Positions 1 through 12,068 of a stretch of DNA of 64,000 nucleotides are shown here, in pieces; the stretch's first letter is position 1; each line of letters starts with the position of its first letter. The translations under genes were made by a program, and so were the position numbers. A model generated the notes under the pieces. The model worked only from the letters and a program-made list of their open reading frames with translations. It was not told where the DNA came from and did not search any database. Location: NCBI GenBank assembly GCA_029747585.1, contig JAPEVF010000035.1, positions 105,266 through 169,265 of the forward strand. Reading direction: 5' to 3'. This DNA comes from Pleurotus djamor. Lineage: Eukaryota; Basidiomycota; Agaricomycetes; Agaricales; Pleurotaceae.

Positions 1-2276
1 GCCTTACAGTATAGCCCCTTGATTGCGTCGAATCCCGTAAGCAAACATCCTACCTCTGGCTCGTTTTGACTTACACCGTCTTCAGTATGTCGTCGGCTCG
101 TTCGCTTGCATTGGGGGTGCCCTGTTTGGGTTCGACATCTCGTCGATGTCTGCGGTTTTGAGCGTGAGTTATTATGTATAGTTTAACAGAGCGACCTCTC
201 ACTGGTCTTCAGAATGCTGCCTACGACCATACTTTTGGTAACGTACGTTACGTCCTCATCCCGCCTTACGAAGGAGCTGACGCATCATTCATAGCCTGGA
301 CCCAACGCACAAGGCGCGATTGTGGCTTCAATGCCAGCAGGCTCTCTCATCGGTGCCCTCTCTGTTTCGCAGCTAGCCGACCGCATCGGCCGTAAGAAGA
401 CCATCATCCTAGCTGGAATTGTCTGGATTATCGGCTCAATCCTGCAGTGTGCAGCTCAGGTGTGTTGCCCCCTTCATCCATCACATCAACTCTCACACCG
501 TCCACTCCTAGAACCGCGGCATGCTCGTAGTCGGACGTATCATAGCCGGCCTGTCGGTTGGTATCTCTAGCGCTATCGTGCCGATATACCAATCGGAGAT
601 CACGGCCCCCTCTATCCGTGGACGCATGGTGTCACTTCAGCAATGGTATGTCAGATTTAGTACCCCACCTCTGGATGGAATTAATCTCGCTTATAATTAG
701 GTCGATTACATGGGGTATCTTAATCCAATACTTTATCGCATTTGGGTCTTCCTACATCGATGGGCCGGCATCCTTTCGTATCCCATGGGGCTTGCAGATG
801 GTCCCCGCTTTCATCCTCAGTACTGGAATGCTCATCTTCCCTGAATCTCCTCGCTGGCTCTTTGATAATGGACGGTAAGTATTTCAGTCATCGTTATTTT
901 TGGCTCGCTATTCCCGCTGAGCTGACATGGGGGTTTAGAGAGGAAGAAGCTCTGGAGATCCTAGCTGACCTCCACGGCGGCGGTGATAAGACCAACGAAC
1001 TGGTCGTCCTTGAATTCGAAGAGATCCGACAGCAGGTTTACTTTGAGCGCGAACAAGGCGCGAAATCGTACCTTGATCTTTTGCAACCCGCCGTATTCCG
1101 TCGTGTCGTCCTTGGGGCTTCCCTCCAGATGTGGTCCCAGTTGTCTGGCATGAATATTATGATGTAAGTTGAAGTTGATATTGGCCCTTCTGGATCTGGG
1201 CGGTTGGTAACTGATTGTCGCGCGGCTCTGACAGGTACTACATCATCTATGTATTCCAAGGGGCTGGGTTGACCGGCCGACGTGGAAATCTGATCGCTGA
1301 CTCTGTTCAGTATGTCCTCAATGTCCTTTTCACAGGTATGTCCCCACCGTTCCATCCATTCCACCATCTCATGTGCCTTCTCAGTTCCCGCCATCTACTA
1401 CATTGATCGATGGGGTCGTCGGCCTATGCTGCTCATCGGAACTTGCTTGATGGGCTTCTGGCTCATGCTCGTCGGAGGCCTTCAAGCTCGATTTGGGAGC
1501 TGGGGTATGATTGGCGACGATCGTACGTCGTCACTTCCCTTCCCTCTTTCTTCTGCCTGAACACTAGGACTAATTCAATTCAAAAGGTATCTGGGTCATC
1601 GAGAACAACGATGCGGCTACGAAGGCGATTATCGTGTGCACGTACTTCTTCGTCTGCAGGTGCGGGTGCTCTTTCTTTTTGGACTCTTGTCGTTGTTCAC
1701 ATTTGGTGGTGGTAGCTTTGCGATTACCATGGGTCCTGTATCTTGGACGTACCCCGCGGAAATCTTCCCGATGAAAGTCCGGGCTAAGGCTGTGGCCATC
1801 TCTACCGTACGTACCCCATGGTTACCTCCGTCGTATGGCTTGCTAACCCATCCCCTTTAGGCTGTAAGTTTTCCCATCGTCCTTTCGGTTATCTATACCT
1901 CACAAATGATCATCCATTCAGGCAAACTGGACGTTCAACTTCGTCCTCGCATGGGCTGTCCCACCAGGTCTTTCCACCATAGCGTGGAAGACATACTTTA
2001 TCTTCGGCACGTTCAACTTCGCCGCGTTCATCCACATCTTCTTTATGTTCCCCGAAACGAAACAACGGTCCTTGGAGGAAGTGGAAGAAATATTTTCGCA
2101 GGGACACATGTTCACTGCGTGGAAGATTGGAAAGGATGTGGGTAAGAAGACGCTTGCGGATGTGCGGAATGAGAAGAAGGCTACGGTAAGCTGTGCTTTC
2201 GTTTTGATCCCTTGTATCTGGCGTTGATTCTATTTGACTGCAGGAGGTCCATTCGGTCGACGAGAAGTCTGTTTAA
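1..2276 (+). CDS. MFS sugar (hexose-type) transporter, 5' end outside the window
   Basis: A many-exon major facilitator sugar transporter that imports a sugar across the plasma membrane. The first visible exon runs in frame from base 1 to about 36, so the start lies upstream. Spliced exons read GALFGFDISSMSAVL (first helix), MPAGSLIGAL then LADRIGRKK (loop motif after helix 2), RIIAGLSVGI, PIYQSEITAPSIRGRM, PESPRWL, a QMWSQLSGMN segment, IDRWGRRPML (repeat of the loop motif in the second half), VSWTYPAEIFPMKVRAKA and PETKQRSLEEVEEIF. These are the classic signatures of the sugar porter family. The stop TAA is at 2274-2276, after a short last exon whose acceptor is at 2243. No lesion was seen. 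The exact sugar cannot be told. Neighbouring genes are unrelated in function. Confidence 0.93.
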
Positions 2277-2856
2277 ACGATGTTCACGTTTTTCTCTTTA
2301 CTCTCTTGGTATTTACGAACGTTTCTTATGACTTGTTCATGTCCCCTTTCATCACTCACATTTGGTCAAGCGCACTTGACTTGGTTGTCATTTCGCCTAC
2401 GCCTTTTGTACATCCGTACCTCGGAACCCTCAATGTTCAACATACATACTTTCACCATCTCAACTCCGTGGCGTTGGACTTACATCCAGTAGTTTGCTTC
2501 CGTGGTTCCAGTCCGCCTGTCAAAGCAAATCATGTACCTTATCATCATCATTACGAGCTCAATGCTCGTGCTCCTACCATCCCGACGAAGCCAATCACAA
2601 CCTTAGCTTCCCCTCCAGGTGTCTGATTGACTCTTGATGTCTACCTAGTAACTCGGTATCCGCAACTGGCTACCTCGCCCATTTAAGCCTCCGAGTAATG
2701 GCGCAAGCGAGTAAGGCACCTCATTAGCCCAACAGGCGCCAGATGTCTCCATCGTCCAACCTGAAGACGTCCGGAAAAGACCTTGCTTAGATGTTCGGCC
2801 TACCGAAAATCGACTTGGATACATCGTGCCAGCGATATCATCCTGACGAGAGATGG

Positions 2857-2866
2857 TCTATATAAC
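2857..2866 (+). promoter_or_regulatory. TATA box candidate of secreted-protein copy 1
   Basis: TCTATATAAC lies about 120 bases before the start codon at 2985. That is a plausible core promoter distance if the leader is about 90 nt. Confidence 0.5.
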
Positions 2867-2984
2867 ACCAACGGTTTGGATAAATCATTAATTCACACAT
2901 CCGGGTAAGTCTTCCTCGATCAGCCCTACAGTTATTGTCGCTGATTGATCTCATCCAATAACGATTTGATTAGATTGCTTCGGT

Positions 2985-5753
2985 ATGAAGTGGTTCACTC
3001 TTTCTACGCTTTGCTGCGTAGCGCAGGTATTGGCTAAGCCTGCAAATGATTGGAGCAAGCCGTGCTTCAATGGAGAGTGTGCCTACGACATGCCTGATTC
3101 TACCGGACACACGGGTGTCCTGATGATGGTATGTTTCACCCTCGCTATTCCGCACACACCTCTCAAAGTTTCAATGTCTCATCTAGTCTGGCCCTGCGAT
3201 CACGGATATCACTCCCGCTGCAGGTTGGGTCATCTTGGACTGTGATCCCCACGCAATGGAACAAGATATCCGGCTTGTATGTTCCAGTGACGACCACGAG
3301 GCCGCTGGATGTAATCACGTCTTCGACAATGGAGGTCCCGTCCACAAGGCTGTCCGGTTACCTGAAAATGTAAGTAGATCTGATTAGATCGACAGCAGCC
3401 ATGATTTAACTAAAATTTTGGTCGACGGAACCAAATTAGTGCAGTGTTGCACCATTCTTACGTATTGCTAGCACAAGGGTCGCTGAAGACCAGTCCATCC
3501 CGAGGCACGCGTCTGGACAGGTCTCCAAACGCGATGGTGCATACCCTACGGTCCATATCATCCGTGTGGACTCAAACTGGGCTGCTGCTGACGTGTCTCA
3601 GTGTGTTTTCGAATACCCACCTTGACTAGACATTTCACTCACAGTGCCACTTAGGACTGGTCCCGTGAATTTTTACTTCACCGGTGCGAACTCTCCTCCG
3701 AGTGAGAGTGAACAGTCAACACCAAGCCAAGTTATCCATGCCCGAAACGTTGACTGGGATCCTTTTGGCTGGCTCAGGAACGCTTGGGAAGCTGTCAAGA
3801 AGTTTGTGGTAAATGCTGGGAAGGCAGCTATTCAAAAACTCAAAGGTATGATTTAGACCCGTTTCGTTCATCTCCGATATCTCATGACTCTCGTTCAGAG
3901 CTAACTGGCTTCAAAATCAACCCGGAGCTCACTAAGAGCGCCCACTTCAAGTCTGCCCATGACGTCACAGTCTTCGAGCTCGAAGGAAGTAGAAAACCGA
4001 AATGCGACTCGAGCAATGGTATCACTGCAAACCTCAAAATTACCGCGAGCGGCGAAGTCACGGCTACGGTTAGGATTGGTATCGTTGCTAATGGATCTGT
4101 CATCCCACCTTCAGTAAGTCTGGACATCGTTCGTGGCATCCTGGTTTGACGGTACCCTACCATAGATCGGAAGCTTCGCAGTTTATGCAAGTAAGCAGAA
4201 TCTGATGAGGTCATTGGATTCATTTGTTAACCTCTAATCAAGTTACCGACGCCAATGTTGATGCTCATATCGTTGCTAAGGCGTCCGTTGTTGTACGATG
4301 AATCCTACGCGAACCTACCGTTTACAAACACTCACTATCTACGTTAACTTTAGGGACATATCGAAACTCCTCGCAAGAAGCTTGGTCACGTCGACATCTC
4401 TCCACTCCAGATCCCAGGGTACGCTCAATTCCTCCCAAAATTGATTCTTTACTCCTTACTCACCCAATGTACGCCTTATGTAGTGTGATCTCGCTGGGTC
4501 CATTTGTTGAGCTCGAGGTTCAAGCCGACTTCGAACTGGGACTCGAAGTCAACGTGGATACTCATCTCAAATACAAAGCGTAAGAACATCCCTCCTCTCC
4601 CATCTGTTTGCGCACTCATCAATCCTTACAGTCAAGATCGTAAGCTTTGGCCCCTTTCTGATAACAACGTCGACTGAGTGTGGTTATAGTCGAATTTTGG
4701 TATCCTCGAAAACTCACCCAGGATATCAAGCAGCTGAAAGACGGTGCACGTTCCATATCCGCTGCACCATCGAGTATGGATGTTAACTGCTGGTGTGTCT
4801 GAGTACTCACGCGTACTCACGTCCCACTCTAGAATTCGATCTCGCGGCATCGGCTAATGTTGCCGCAACTGCAAATGTGACCGCGTTCGTGCAATTTCGT
4901 CTGGCTTCAATGATGTTTTGAATCTCAACGATGCTATTTAGCCATTTAATCCCATCTGTTCACCTAGGTGTGTGACCAAGCTCTCACATCACACTGATAA
5001 CTCCAACCGTTCTTGTCTTAGGTCTTTCGGTCGCCGCCGGGGCAGCTACTCTCAGCGCCTTCATCGAAGCCGACATCTGGACTCGAGTTCACCTCAAAGG
5101 CGAGGTCTCAGTCAAAACTGAGGTTCACCACAGTGGTTCGCAGCCTCACCACAAGGCTCCAGCTCATCATGCCCCTGCCAAAAATGCCCATCAACACCAC
5201 CGCGCTGTAGATGGCTATGTTCCGCCATACCTCAACGCGCGAGCCATCCAAGCAGAGGATTCCAACACGAACGTCGGATTCAAAGGATGCGTCAACTTCC
5301 TGGCTGGGCTTACTCTCAAAGCCGGAGCGAAAGGCGAAGTTGGGAAGTACAAGGCAGAGGTTGAACCCTGGGTCATCTTCGACGCTCCCGAGTTTTCCAT
5401 CTACGACGTATGCTCAGTCCACTCGCTTTTGGCAAATCATGAACTTGACCGTATATACGTCATTTACAGCATTGCTGGGGCACTACTGCTCATCGCCGAT
5501 CAATATCAACGCTCACCTCTCCGACCCTTGAGAAGAGGCTTAAAGTCCCACATCTCAAGTGTGGTACTATCACCCCGCACGTTATCGGCGGGGTTAATAT
5601 TCCATCGAGATTGTAAGTTTCCAGGTCCAGTCGAGGAACACAGCGCTAACTGCTCTAATTCGTCTCAGGATACATAAAGGTCCTGACCATAATCTCAAAG
5701 CTGAAGACCTTGGATATCCGGAGGGTACCAGAATTGTCACAGTCGATGACTGA
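2985..5753 (+). CDS. Large secreted protein, four-copy family, copy 1
   Basis: An uncharacterised secreted protein on about 16 short exons, roughly 640 residues by hand splicing. The N-terminus is a signal peptide ending near VLAKP, followed by ANDWSKPCFNGECAYD, a cysteine-bearing motif shared by all four copies. Next come a GWVILDCDPH block, C-x-HVF-NGG, a Lys-Arg-Asp-Gly site (3527-3532) typical of Kex2-like cleavage, and a Trp-rich amphipathic helix (3757-3843). After these come an ANGSVIPPS block, a long beta-rich part (ISPLQIPGVISLGP, EFWYP, HLIPSVHLG), GYVPPYLNARA, a GFKGC block and a late Cys-Trp pair. The second Lys-Arg seen before the helix in copies 2-4 is missing here. This copy has an extra His-rich stretch (about 5130-5205). 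Stop TGA at 5751-5753. I do not recognise a named domain, and the function is unknown. Confidence 0.8.
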
Positions 5754-6004
5754 GTCATGTCAATCGGTCATGACCTTTACAATGTACCTATGTATTTACC
5801 TGAGGCTCTCAATACCCACAGCTCTGCCAAGAACAAGTCCCTGACTCTGTCGACAGGGTTAGTTACCGATAGTAAGAACGGAATGAGGAAAAGGTGAACG
5901 CAAGGCCATACTCAGGCTAAAGTCTGTATACTAGGAGTCGTACAAGCCAAGTAGATAGTCTGTTATTGGGACCCATATTCAAGGTATAAGTCGCGTAAAC
6001 ATGT

Positions 6005-6281
6005 TTAGTCGTCGCGGCAGCAGGTCCAGCATTCACCGAACTNGCGTGGGGGACCACCCCTCGGCACAGCTAATGCCCTCCGGCGCGCAAATCAGAAGGC
6101 AGATCTTGGACGGATCGGCGACGAACGGTGGGGACGTGGGTTCGTCTTTGCCAATACGATTGTAGAAATTGTAGGTGTCCTTAGTAGAATCCTTGAAGCA
6201 TGATGGTGCGCCGTGAGCACTGGTTACAGCGTGGGCAGCGAATACTGCTGCAATCGCGGCGGTAAGCTTGGAAAAATACAT
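6005..6281 (-). CDS. Small cysteine-rich secreted protein, copy 1 (single n inside)
   Basis: A secreted protein of about 91 residues. The start ATG is at 6281, with a signal peptide of about 24 residues ending near HGAPS. The tail carries C-x3-C-x6-C-x11-C-x2-C-C, the signature of all three copies, plus an extra Cys just after the signal peptide. As printed, an n at 6043 shifts the frame and ends the protein early. If the n is treated as surplus, the frame runs through W-T-C-C to a TAA at 6005-6007, matching the other two copies. A 5'-leader intron probably ends two bases before the ATG. The protein looks like a small secreted effector or antimicrobial-type peptide, but the function is unknown. 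Confidence 0.8.
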
Positions 6282-6497
6282 TCCTACAAGGAAGAATAAA
6301 GATTAGCTCGGCAAGGTGCTACTGGAGCCATTAAACGCGACGTTACTGGGGAGTGGCTTTGCTGATAGCGGAGCGGTTCTGAATGTCGACAACTTCATCA
6401 GTTTAAGTCAGAAAGATGAAATAGGACAGCCACTGACCTCGATGTTGTTTCTTAGAGGAACTGAAGTTCTGCTCTTTCAAAGACCCACTCCCGCTGC

Positions 6498-6505
6498 TTA
6501 TATAT
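6498..6505 (-). promoter_or_regulatory. TATA box of small secreted protein copy 1
   Basis: TATATAAG on the minus strand, about 220 bases before the start codon. Near-equal spacing is seen for the other two copies (about 205 and 240 bases). Confidence 0.55.
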
Positions 6506-7959
6506 GGTTTCCGAGGAAAGGAGCATTCACTTGGCGTGAAAATTTGTTACCGTAAATTTCGAGAGCGAAACTTTGGGGTGAGAGAGAGCCGTAATTGCTC
6601 CAACCATGCCGTAGTAGAAGAAGAGGAACAAGTCAAACCGAAGAGAAGAGAGAGGCGGTAGCGCCGCATGATGGGAGTCTGCGGGGCATGCCGTGTGCAT
6701 TGTCTTTTCGGTTCCCATTACCCAGGCCATGAAAAGAGAACTTGACGCCACCACCACTTTGGTCTGCTTTATTGACGGGGACGTGTGTTACATTGAGTCT
6801 GAAAGAGACACCGTGTTAACAAGGTGACTCTCAAAGACATCTAACGGACTCGAAAAGTCAGTGATCCAACGACCAGATTGAGTAAATTTAAAATCTCCGC
6901 GCCGAGAAGTGTTCCACATTTGATGATATCACGATCCATATGGCATGGGTATCAAGGTTCCAGGTTCCAGGACCGCTGTTTGAAGATATGTACGTCATCT
7001 CGAAGAAAGGTCACCGAACAATTCTTGTTTCTTCCCACAGACGGGCTTCTTTGCAAGTGGTCCAATGTTGTCTGGCCGTGTATGAATAGGAACCAGGGAC
7101 CTGGGGCGAACAAGCAGTCCATTCATTCCGTAAGCTTCACTCCGAATAGAAGTAGGTGGGGGCGAGGTACCTTTTCTATGCATGAAGTCCTCCGCCGAGG
7201 CCGAGGGGTGAGTTCAAGCTGCGACAACAGATATACGTTGTCCTCAGCCTAGATTTCGTCAGAGACCTCTGGCAACTGGGGCGACCACATTGGATCTCAG
7301 AGAGCGTGGGGTGTTTTGGATCTCATGGAGAAGTGAAAGGGCCGGTGTAGAAGAGAGCTCCGGGGGAACAGGGAAAGGCTAGGATACAACATTCGATCCC
7401 AGTGGGCTGATCTCATTTGCAAAGCTTCGAGTATGTTTCTCCCAATTGCCATAGGTATGGTTTCGGGTATCTTTGTAATACAGACGTGCGAACCCGCTGG
7501 AGAAGCGACCTAGGCACGACTGCAGCGGCCATCCACCTATCCAAGCTGGAAAAGCATGGAGCACCTAAGCAAAGCGCAAAAAGGCCTCATGTGAAGGGGC
7601 TTCGAAGCTTATCTTCGAAGAATTACTCGGGTGGAGAGGGGAAAAGGAGGGCCTGTCGGTCAAATACATGTACATCGTGATGGAGAGAAATGAAGAAGTA
7701 GAAAGGTGAAAGGATATCAGTCGTGTCGGTTCAAATCCCACACAGTTGGCGATACGGTTCGTGGCGCCGAAGTGGCGTCGACGCTTGATGCTGAAGCGCT
7801 GACAGGATAGGAGTACAGGAGTACAGGGGCAAGGGGACAAGCTGCGCACNAAAGCGATACAAAACAACCTTTATATTCCAAGCTTCAGTATACATTCACA
7901 GATTCCTTTCTCTTATTCAAATTCTGGCTTCCATCGCTTTGCTCACCCGTGGCCTAGTC
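6506..7959. other. Intergenic, no supported gene
   Basis: No reading frame with splice logic or family resemblance was found. One isolated n occurs at 7850. At about 7722-7745 there is a tRNA T-arm-like stretch (GGTTCAAATC), but no matching acceptor half lies upstream. Confidence 0.5.
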
Positions 7960-8220
7960 CTAATCTCTGCAACAAGTCCAGCACGATCCGAGGAGGGTAG
8001 GGGTCCACCCTTTAGCGCAGGAAATGCCTTCAGACGCGCAAATTCTGAGGCAGACCTTGGGATCACCGCCGAAGACGGCGGGCTCGACGTAGGAGACACG
8101 AACGACGTAAGCCAAATGGTCAGCTTGTGCATCCTTGAGGTACGAGGGCACTGCTTGCACATTGACAATGGTGTTGACAGCAAGCCACATTCCAGCTGCG
8201 ATACTCAGTTTGGAAAACAT
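7960..8220 (-). CDS. Small cysteine-rich secreted protein, copy 2
   Basis: An intact 86-residue secreted protein. The ATG is at 8220, and the signal peptide ends near VQAVPS. The mature part has six cysteines, all in the C-terminal pattern C-x3-C-x6-C-x11-C-x2-C-C, with conserved S-C-A-K-G-W and L-G-S-C-W-T-C-C. It differs from copy 1 across most of the mature N-terminal half, so only the signal peptide style and cysteine tail are strongly kept. A leader intron with its acceptor CCCTAG two bases before the ATG is likely. Likely extracellular; function unknown. Confidence 0.85.
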   Translation of the reverse strand: MFSKLSIAAGMWLAVNTIVNVQAVPSYLKDAQADHLAYVVRVSYVEPAVFGGDPKVCLRICASEGISCAKGWTPTLLGSCWTCCRD

Positions 8221-8421
8221 TTCTAGGGATAGTGTGTCAGCTAATCAGCCTTCAGGGAGTAGAGGGCAACAGGCGTTACCGGTCCTTGCTTATTGAAGGC
8301 GGTTCTAAAAGGATGGAGTTTCGTCAGGAGATCGTTTACATGATGCGGAAGGTTCTGAGGTGACTCGCCTTTGGAGTGTTTGATACGTTGAGACTCTGTC
8401 GTTTCAGCTATTAATCAAGGC

Positions 8422-8430
8422 TTTATATAG
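8422..8430 (-). promoter_or_regulatory. TATA box of small secreted protein copy 2
   Basis: CTATATAAAG on the minus strand, about 205 bases before the ATG at 8220. Confidence 0.55.
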
Positions 8431-9460
8431 CCACTGACGCGACGACAGGACAGGAGATTACTCTCTTGTGGAACAACGAAAGTAGAATGGAAGTGCGCAA
8501 GCCGTAAGGTTCATGACATACGCTGTACGAAGCGAAAAGAATTTGGGGTGAAAATTGGGTGAAACGCCATGGTTGATGAATAGTGGTACGGCAGTCATAA
8601 TCTCCTCGGCTCTAGCAGCAGTGCCTTGAATCATAGAGAGAATCTAGAAGGTACTTCGAAAATCTTGGTTCTCGTAGGTTAGGACAAAGATCAATGCATG
8701 GTCGTAAACGGTCGATGCTTTGGGTCTTTCTATACGTATGATTGAACACCTGTGACCTGGTCAAGCGTGTGAGCGGTCAAGCGGGACCTGGGAAAATCTG
8801 TGGGAGGTGAACAGGAATATGCCTTTGTTTCCCATGAATTCACAACCTAAAATTATCCTAGAAGTAAGTAAAGGGAAGAGAGTGCCAGCCTTGAATTTAT
8901 TGAACGTAAGCGACGTTTCATTTAGTAGAGTGGGATACTTAGTCACCAGTGATGAATCGGAAAAGCGATACCTTCGAATAATCAATCAGCATCGCCTCAT
9001 TGAGAATGGTGGGGATGGTGGTGGTCAAGTACACGGAGCAATCCGAACGGCGAACTCACCTTCACGTCAGCGGAGAACTGAATAGAATACAATATGCTGT
9101 CAGGGGAGAAGAGGCGCGAAGCACTTACGTTGGTGTAAGTCGTTTGGCCGGATTTCTGCATTGGATGGGTGCGAGTCGAAACTCTGGGGAACGGCATATC
9201 CGTGAAGGAGGCAGATGAAAATATCTTTATCGGCTGCGACAAGGACGGCGAAGGTCTGTCGCCGTTGCCCTGAACGTGAGAGGGGAGATGCAAAGCCCAA
9301 TGAACTTGGCTCCACTTCGGCGAGCGTGGAGTTGCAGCATGATAACGCAGGAGGTTCTACTCGGTTGTCGTCTGGATATGTGAGAATGTCAGAATGTAGA
9401 ACCGCAAAGAACAAGAAACTCAAAGAACTCAAGAGAATGTGGATGTGGGTTGGTAGATTG
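8431..9460. other. Shared upstream region between two diverging small secreted protein genes
   Basis: This is non-coding as far as I can tell. It separates copy 2 (minus) from copy 3 (plus), so it may hold regulatory sites for both. Short frames on both strands lack signal peptides or recognisable motifs. Confidence 0.4.
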
Positions 9461-9468
9461 TATAAAAG
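9461..9468 (+). promoter_or_regulatory. TATA box of small secreted protein copy 3
   Basis: TATAAAAG, a near-consensus TATA box about 240 bases before the ATG at 9706. A leader intron (about 9522-9588) is plausible. Confidence 0.6.
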
Positions 9469-9705
9469 GCTCAGAGCGAGGTCTTCTTGTTCAGCAGCTC
9501 AAAGAGACATCGACCTATAAAGCGGTGAGCCAGGATATACTCTACGAGTCGAAAAGCATGAGAACTGATTGATCTTTTGACATTAGAATAGCATACTCAG
9601 GTCCCCTCGAGATTCGAGAACCGTTCGAAATTTTGAATCGTCTACAAACAAGAAGCCCAGTCAGTCCTTCTCCAAAGCGTCGAGAGACTGACTTTGATCA
9701 AAGGC

Positions 9706-9957
9706 ATGCAAATTTTCAAGTTGTCCGCCGCCATCGCAAGTGCGCTGCTCGCGCAAGGGGTCTTCAGTGCCCCATCTGTTTATTTCAAGGCGGCCAGTAT
9801 CCAAACTCATCACGGCGTTCATACTGAGCACGGCGTAGTCGGATCTTCCGCGCCTGTTGGCATCTGCTTGGCCATTTGCGCCTTTGAAGAGCCCAGCTGC
9901 GCGGAAGGATGGGTAGCGACGCAACTCGGCGATTGCTGGACTTGCTGCACGGAGTAA
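9706..9957 (+). CDS. Small cysteine-rich secreted protein, copy 3
   Basis: An intact 83-residue protein. I use the ATG at 9706; the open frame extends slightly upstream but only from a TTG. The signal peptide ends near FSAPS, followed by a His-rich stretch (HHGVHTEHG) not seen in the other copies. The cysteine tail C-x3-C-x6-C-x11-C-x2-C-C matches them, with S-C-A-E-G-W and L-G-D-C-W-T-C-C. It lies on the opposite strand to copies 1 and 2 and converges with the zinc-finger gene. Presumed extracellular; function unknown. Confidence 0.85.
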   Translation: MQIFKLSAAIASALLAQGVFSAPSVYFKAASIQTHHGVHTEHGVVGSSAPVGICLAICAFEEPSCAEGWVATQLGDCWTCCTE

Positions 9958-10642
9958 GGATCCAAGAAACTGACAGGAAGCTCGTGAGATCAGTACAAGG
10001 AGAAGAAAGGAATGGATCGAAGTACTTAGCTTGTTGAAATTTGATCAATGTGAATGTGAACGGTCTGTTTGACCATGATTTGGGTCGGTGACGGAATCGC
10101 GACAAAGATGTCGTACATCCCAAAAAGGATACATACTCGACGAGAGGTGAGAGGGAATATTGACACAAATATAGAGTATATTGGAGACAACAGACAACAG
10201 TGATCAAGCGACAGAAAGCGATACACAATACCAAGGAGGAAGCAAGTAAAAGACACGATAAGAGGGGAGACGAGGAGAAATCAGCGAGGGAAGGTAGGTA
10301 ATGAGCGACGGGTGGTGAAGAGTGTGTCCATTCACTAAAAAAGGGAAGATAAAATAAGAAAGAGTGGTGGTCAGGAGGAAGGAGCGTTGGGTGGCGTAAG
10401 GGGAGAGTTAGTCCATAACCAAAGTTACAGGAACATAGATATTGAGAGATGAGTCCCAAACGATGGGATGTGGAAGAGGATGTCCATTTATTAGGGAGGG
10501 CGATATAGAGTAAGGAAGATCCGTGGTCAATAAGCAGAGGGGCCAAGGTGGCGCGAGAAGATGAGAGAGATGTGGGTAGTATAGCAAGCAAGGGCGAGCA
10601 GGGGTGCAACGGCGAGTAGTGATTTGAGAAGATGAAACCCAT
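9958..10642. other. Convergent intergenic stretch, probably 3' UTRs
   Basis: Purine-rich on the plus strand and therefore pyrimidine-rich on the transcribed strand of the zinc-finger gene. A long minus-strand frame here is Ser/Leu low complexity and covers small secreted protein copy 3 antisense, so I do not call a gene. Confidence 0.5.
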
Positions 10643-12068
10643 TTAATCGGAGGGTGGTTGGTCATTTCCGCGCCAAAATCTGATCTTGGTCTTGTAGTTG
10701 AGGCACGACCCGTTTTCCTTATGCAGCTTGATCTTTTCCTCGGCGCGGAACAGATTGAATCTGGAGAGCATATATCAGTACGGTGAGAAGGGCGGAGGCA
10801 AAGAACTAAACAGGACACGTACTCTTTACCACAGAGGTCACAGGGAACCGAAGCCTTGACAACACATCGGCCGTTCCGGTGGCGATAGAAGTTCCCTTTC
10901 CCCACGTTTTTGCCGCAATATGTACAATGTACTTTTTCTGAGCGCTGAGAGGGAGGTGATGTCAGCGTTTAAGCGACAGTCAAATAGCAAGCTGAGAACG
11001 TACCCATTTACGATCAGCCGGGGAACGGGCTTGATGAGCATTCTTGGCTCGCTCAGCGCGCCTCGCAGCACTGGCAGCCCTTTTCGCTTTCTTTGTCAAG
11101 GTGGAAGAGGGTTGAGGGTCCGAAAGTGTTCGCTTTTGACTTGAACTCCCGTTAACACCAATATCGAGAGGCGTGTCATTTGCGACCATCGGTACGATCT
11201 CTCTGTGGGCTTCCTGCGTGTGATCGCTTCCGTCCGACAGTCCAGCGATGAGAGATGAGAAATCACCATTGAGTTCTTCAGGGATCGTAAAATCTTGTGG
11301 ATCGGAAAGCGACGACTCGGGAACACGTGCCGGTTGGAGGTGGGGGTCGTTGTGTTGCAAATCAAAGCAACCGAGGCCAAAGTCTTCATTAGGTGGCATG
11401 GGTAATGGGACACGATGGTGAACATCCGCAATTTGGTTGTACTGGAAGGAATGGCTCTCTTCGCCGAAGTTGATGGTGGCCTGGTGCGGGTGGCGCGCGA
11501 CGGGAGAAGGGACAGGTTCACGGAATAGTCCAATCTGCTCCAAATCAGCAGCTGAGAATATACCTTCCGGTGGCTGAAAGTTGAAAGAGTGATTCTGAAG
11601 CTCAAGGCTACCGAAGGATTGGCCGGCAGGTATCGCAGCGTTCGGAAAAGCACCGCGATGTAATGGCTCGTTAAAGCCAAAGACACTCTGATCGCTTCCG
11701 TAGCTACTAGAAGTACCCGGTGTCGCGAGCCCTCCCCCGACAACCGACGGTCCCTCCAACCCATTGTGGCCCATCAAGTCGTATGTGGCAAGTTCGTTGT
11801 GGTAGGTTGAGAGTGGTTCAAAGGGGTTGAGGGGGTTGAGATTGGTGTCGAGGGGGAAGCCAAAATTTTCGAATGGAGCTGAGCCACCCGAAACGCTATA
11901 CCAATTATCCTCGCTAGCGAGAGAACTTGAGGTGGATTGCATGAGGGTAGGAGATGGAGGAAATTGAGGGAATGCGGCGGCGGCTCGGCGGCTTTGACGG
12001 GCGTCGTAGATGGGAGAGTAGTGAGTCGTGTGCTCTCCGAAGTTCTGATAACTTTGATCTTGATACAT
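10643..12068 (-). CDS. C2H2/C2HC-type zinc-finger protein, likely transcription factor
   Basis: Three exons (11004-12068, about 10823-10944, 10643-10760) give 434 residues. The first 320 residues are Ser/Pro/Asn/Phe-rich and look disordered, as in activation regions. A basic stretch follows (KKAKRAASAARRAERAK, a plausible nuclear localisation signal). Across the first intron lies a zinc-binding part: HCTYCGKNVGKGNFYRHRNGRC (C-x2-C then H and C), then CDLCGKEFNLF and a final H-x5-C (HKENGSC). The ATG at 12068 and the TAA at 10643 follow from clean GT..AG introns of 59 and about 62 nt. A TATA-like TTTATAA lies near 12206-12212. The DNA target is unknown. Confidence 0.85.

Noticed and set aside
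7715..7752. tRNA-like T arm (GGTTCAAATC)
   Set aside because: One mismatch in the T stem and no matching acceptor strand, D arm or anticodon arm within about 150 bases upstream.
9785..10642. Long minus-strand frame of 285 codons
   Set aside because: Ser/Leu low complexity, antisense to small secreted protein copy 3 and running into the 3' region of the zinc-finger gene; no ATG context or family likeness.
10408..10905. Minus-strand frame of 166 codons overlapping the zinc finger
   Set aside because: It starts at GTG and reads through a clear intron; splicing gives the better protein FNLF..HKENGSC.
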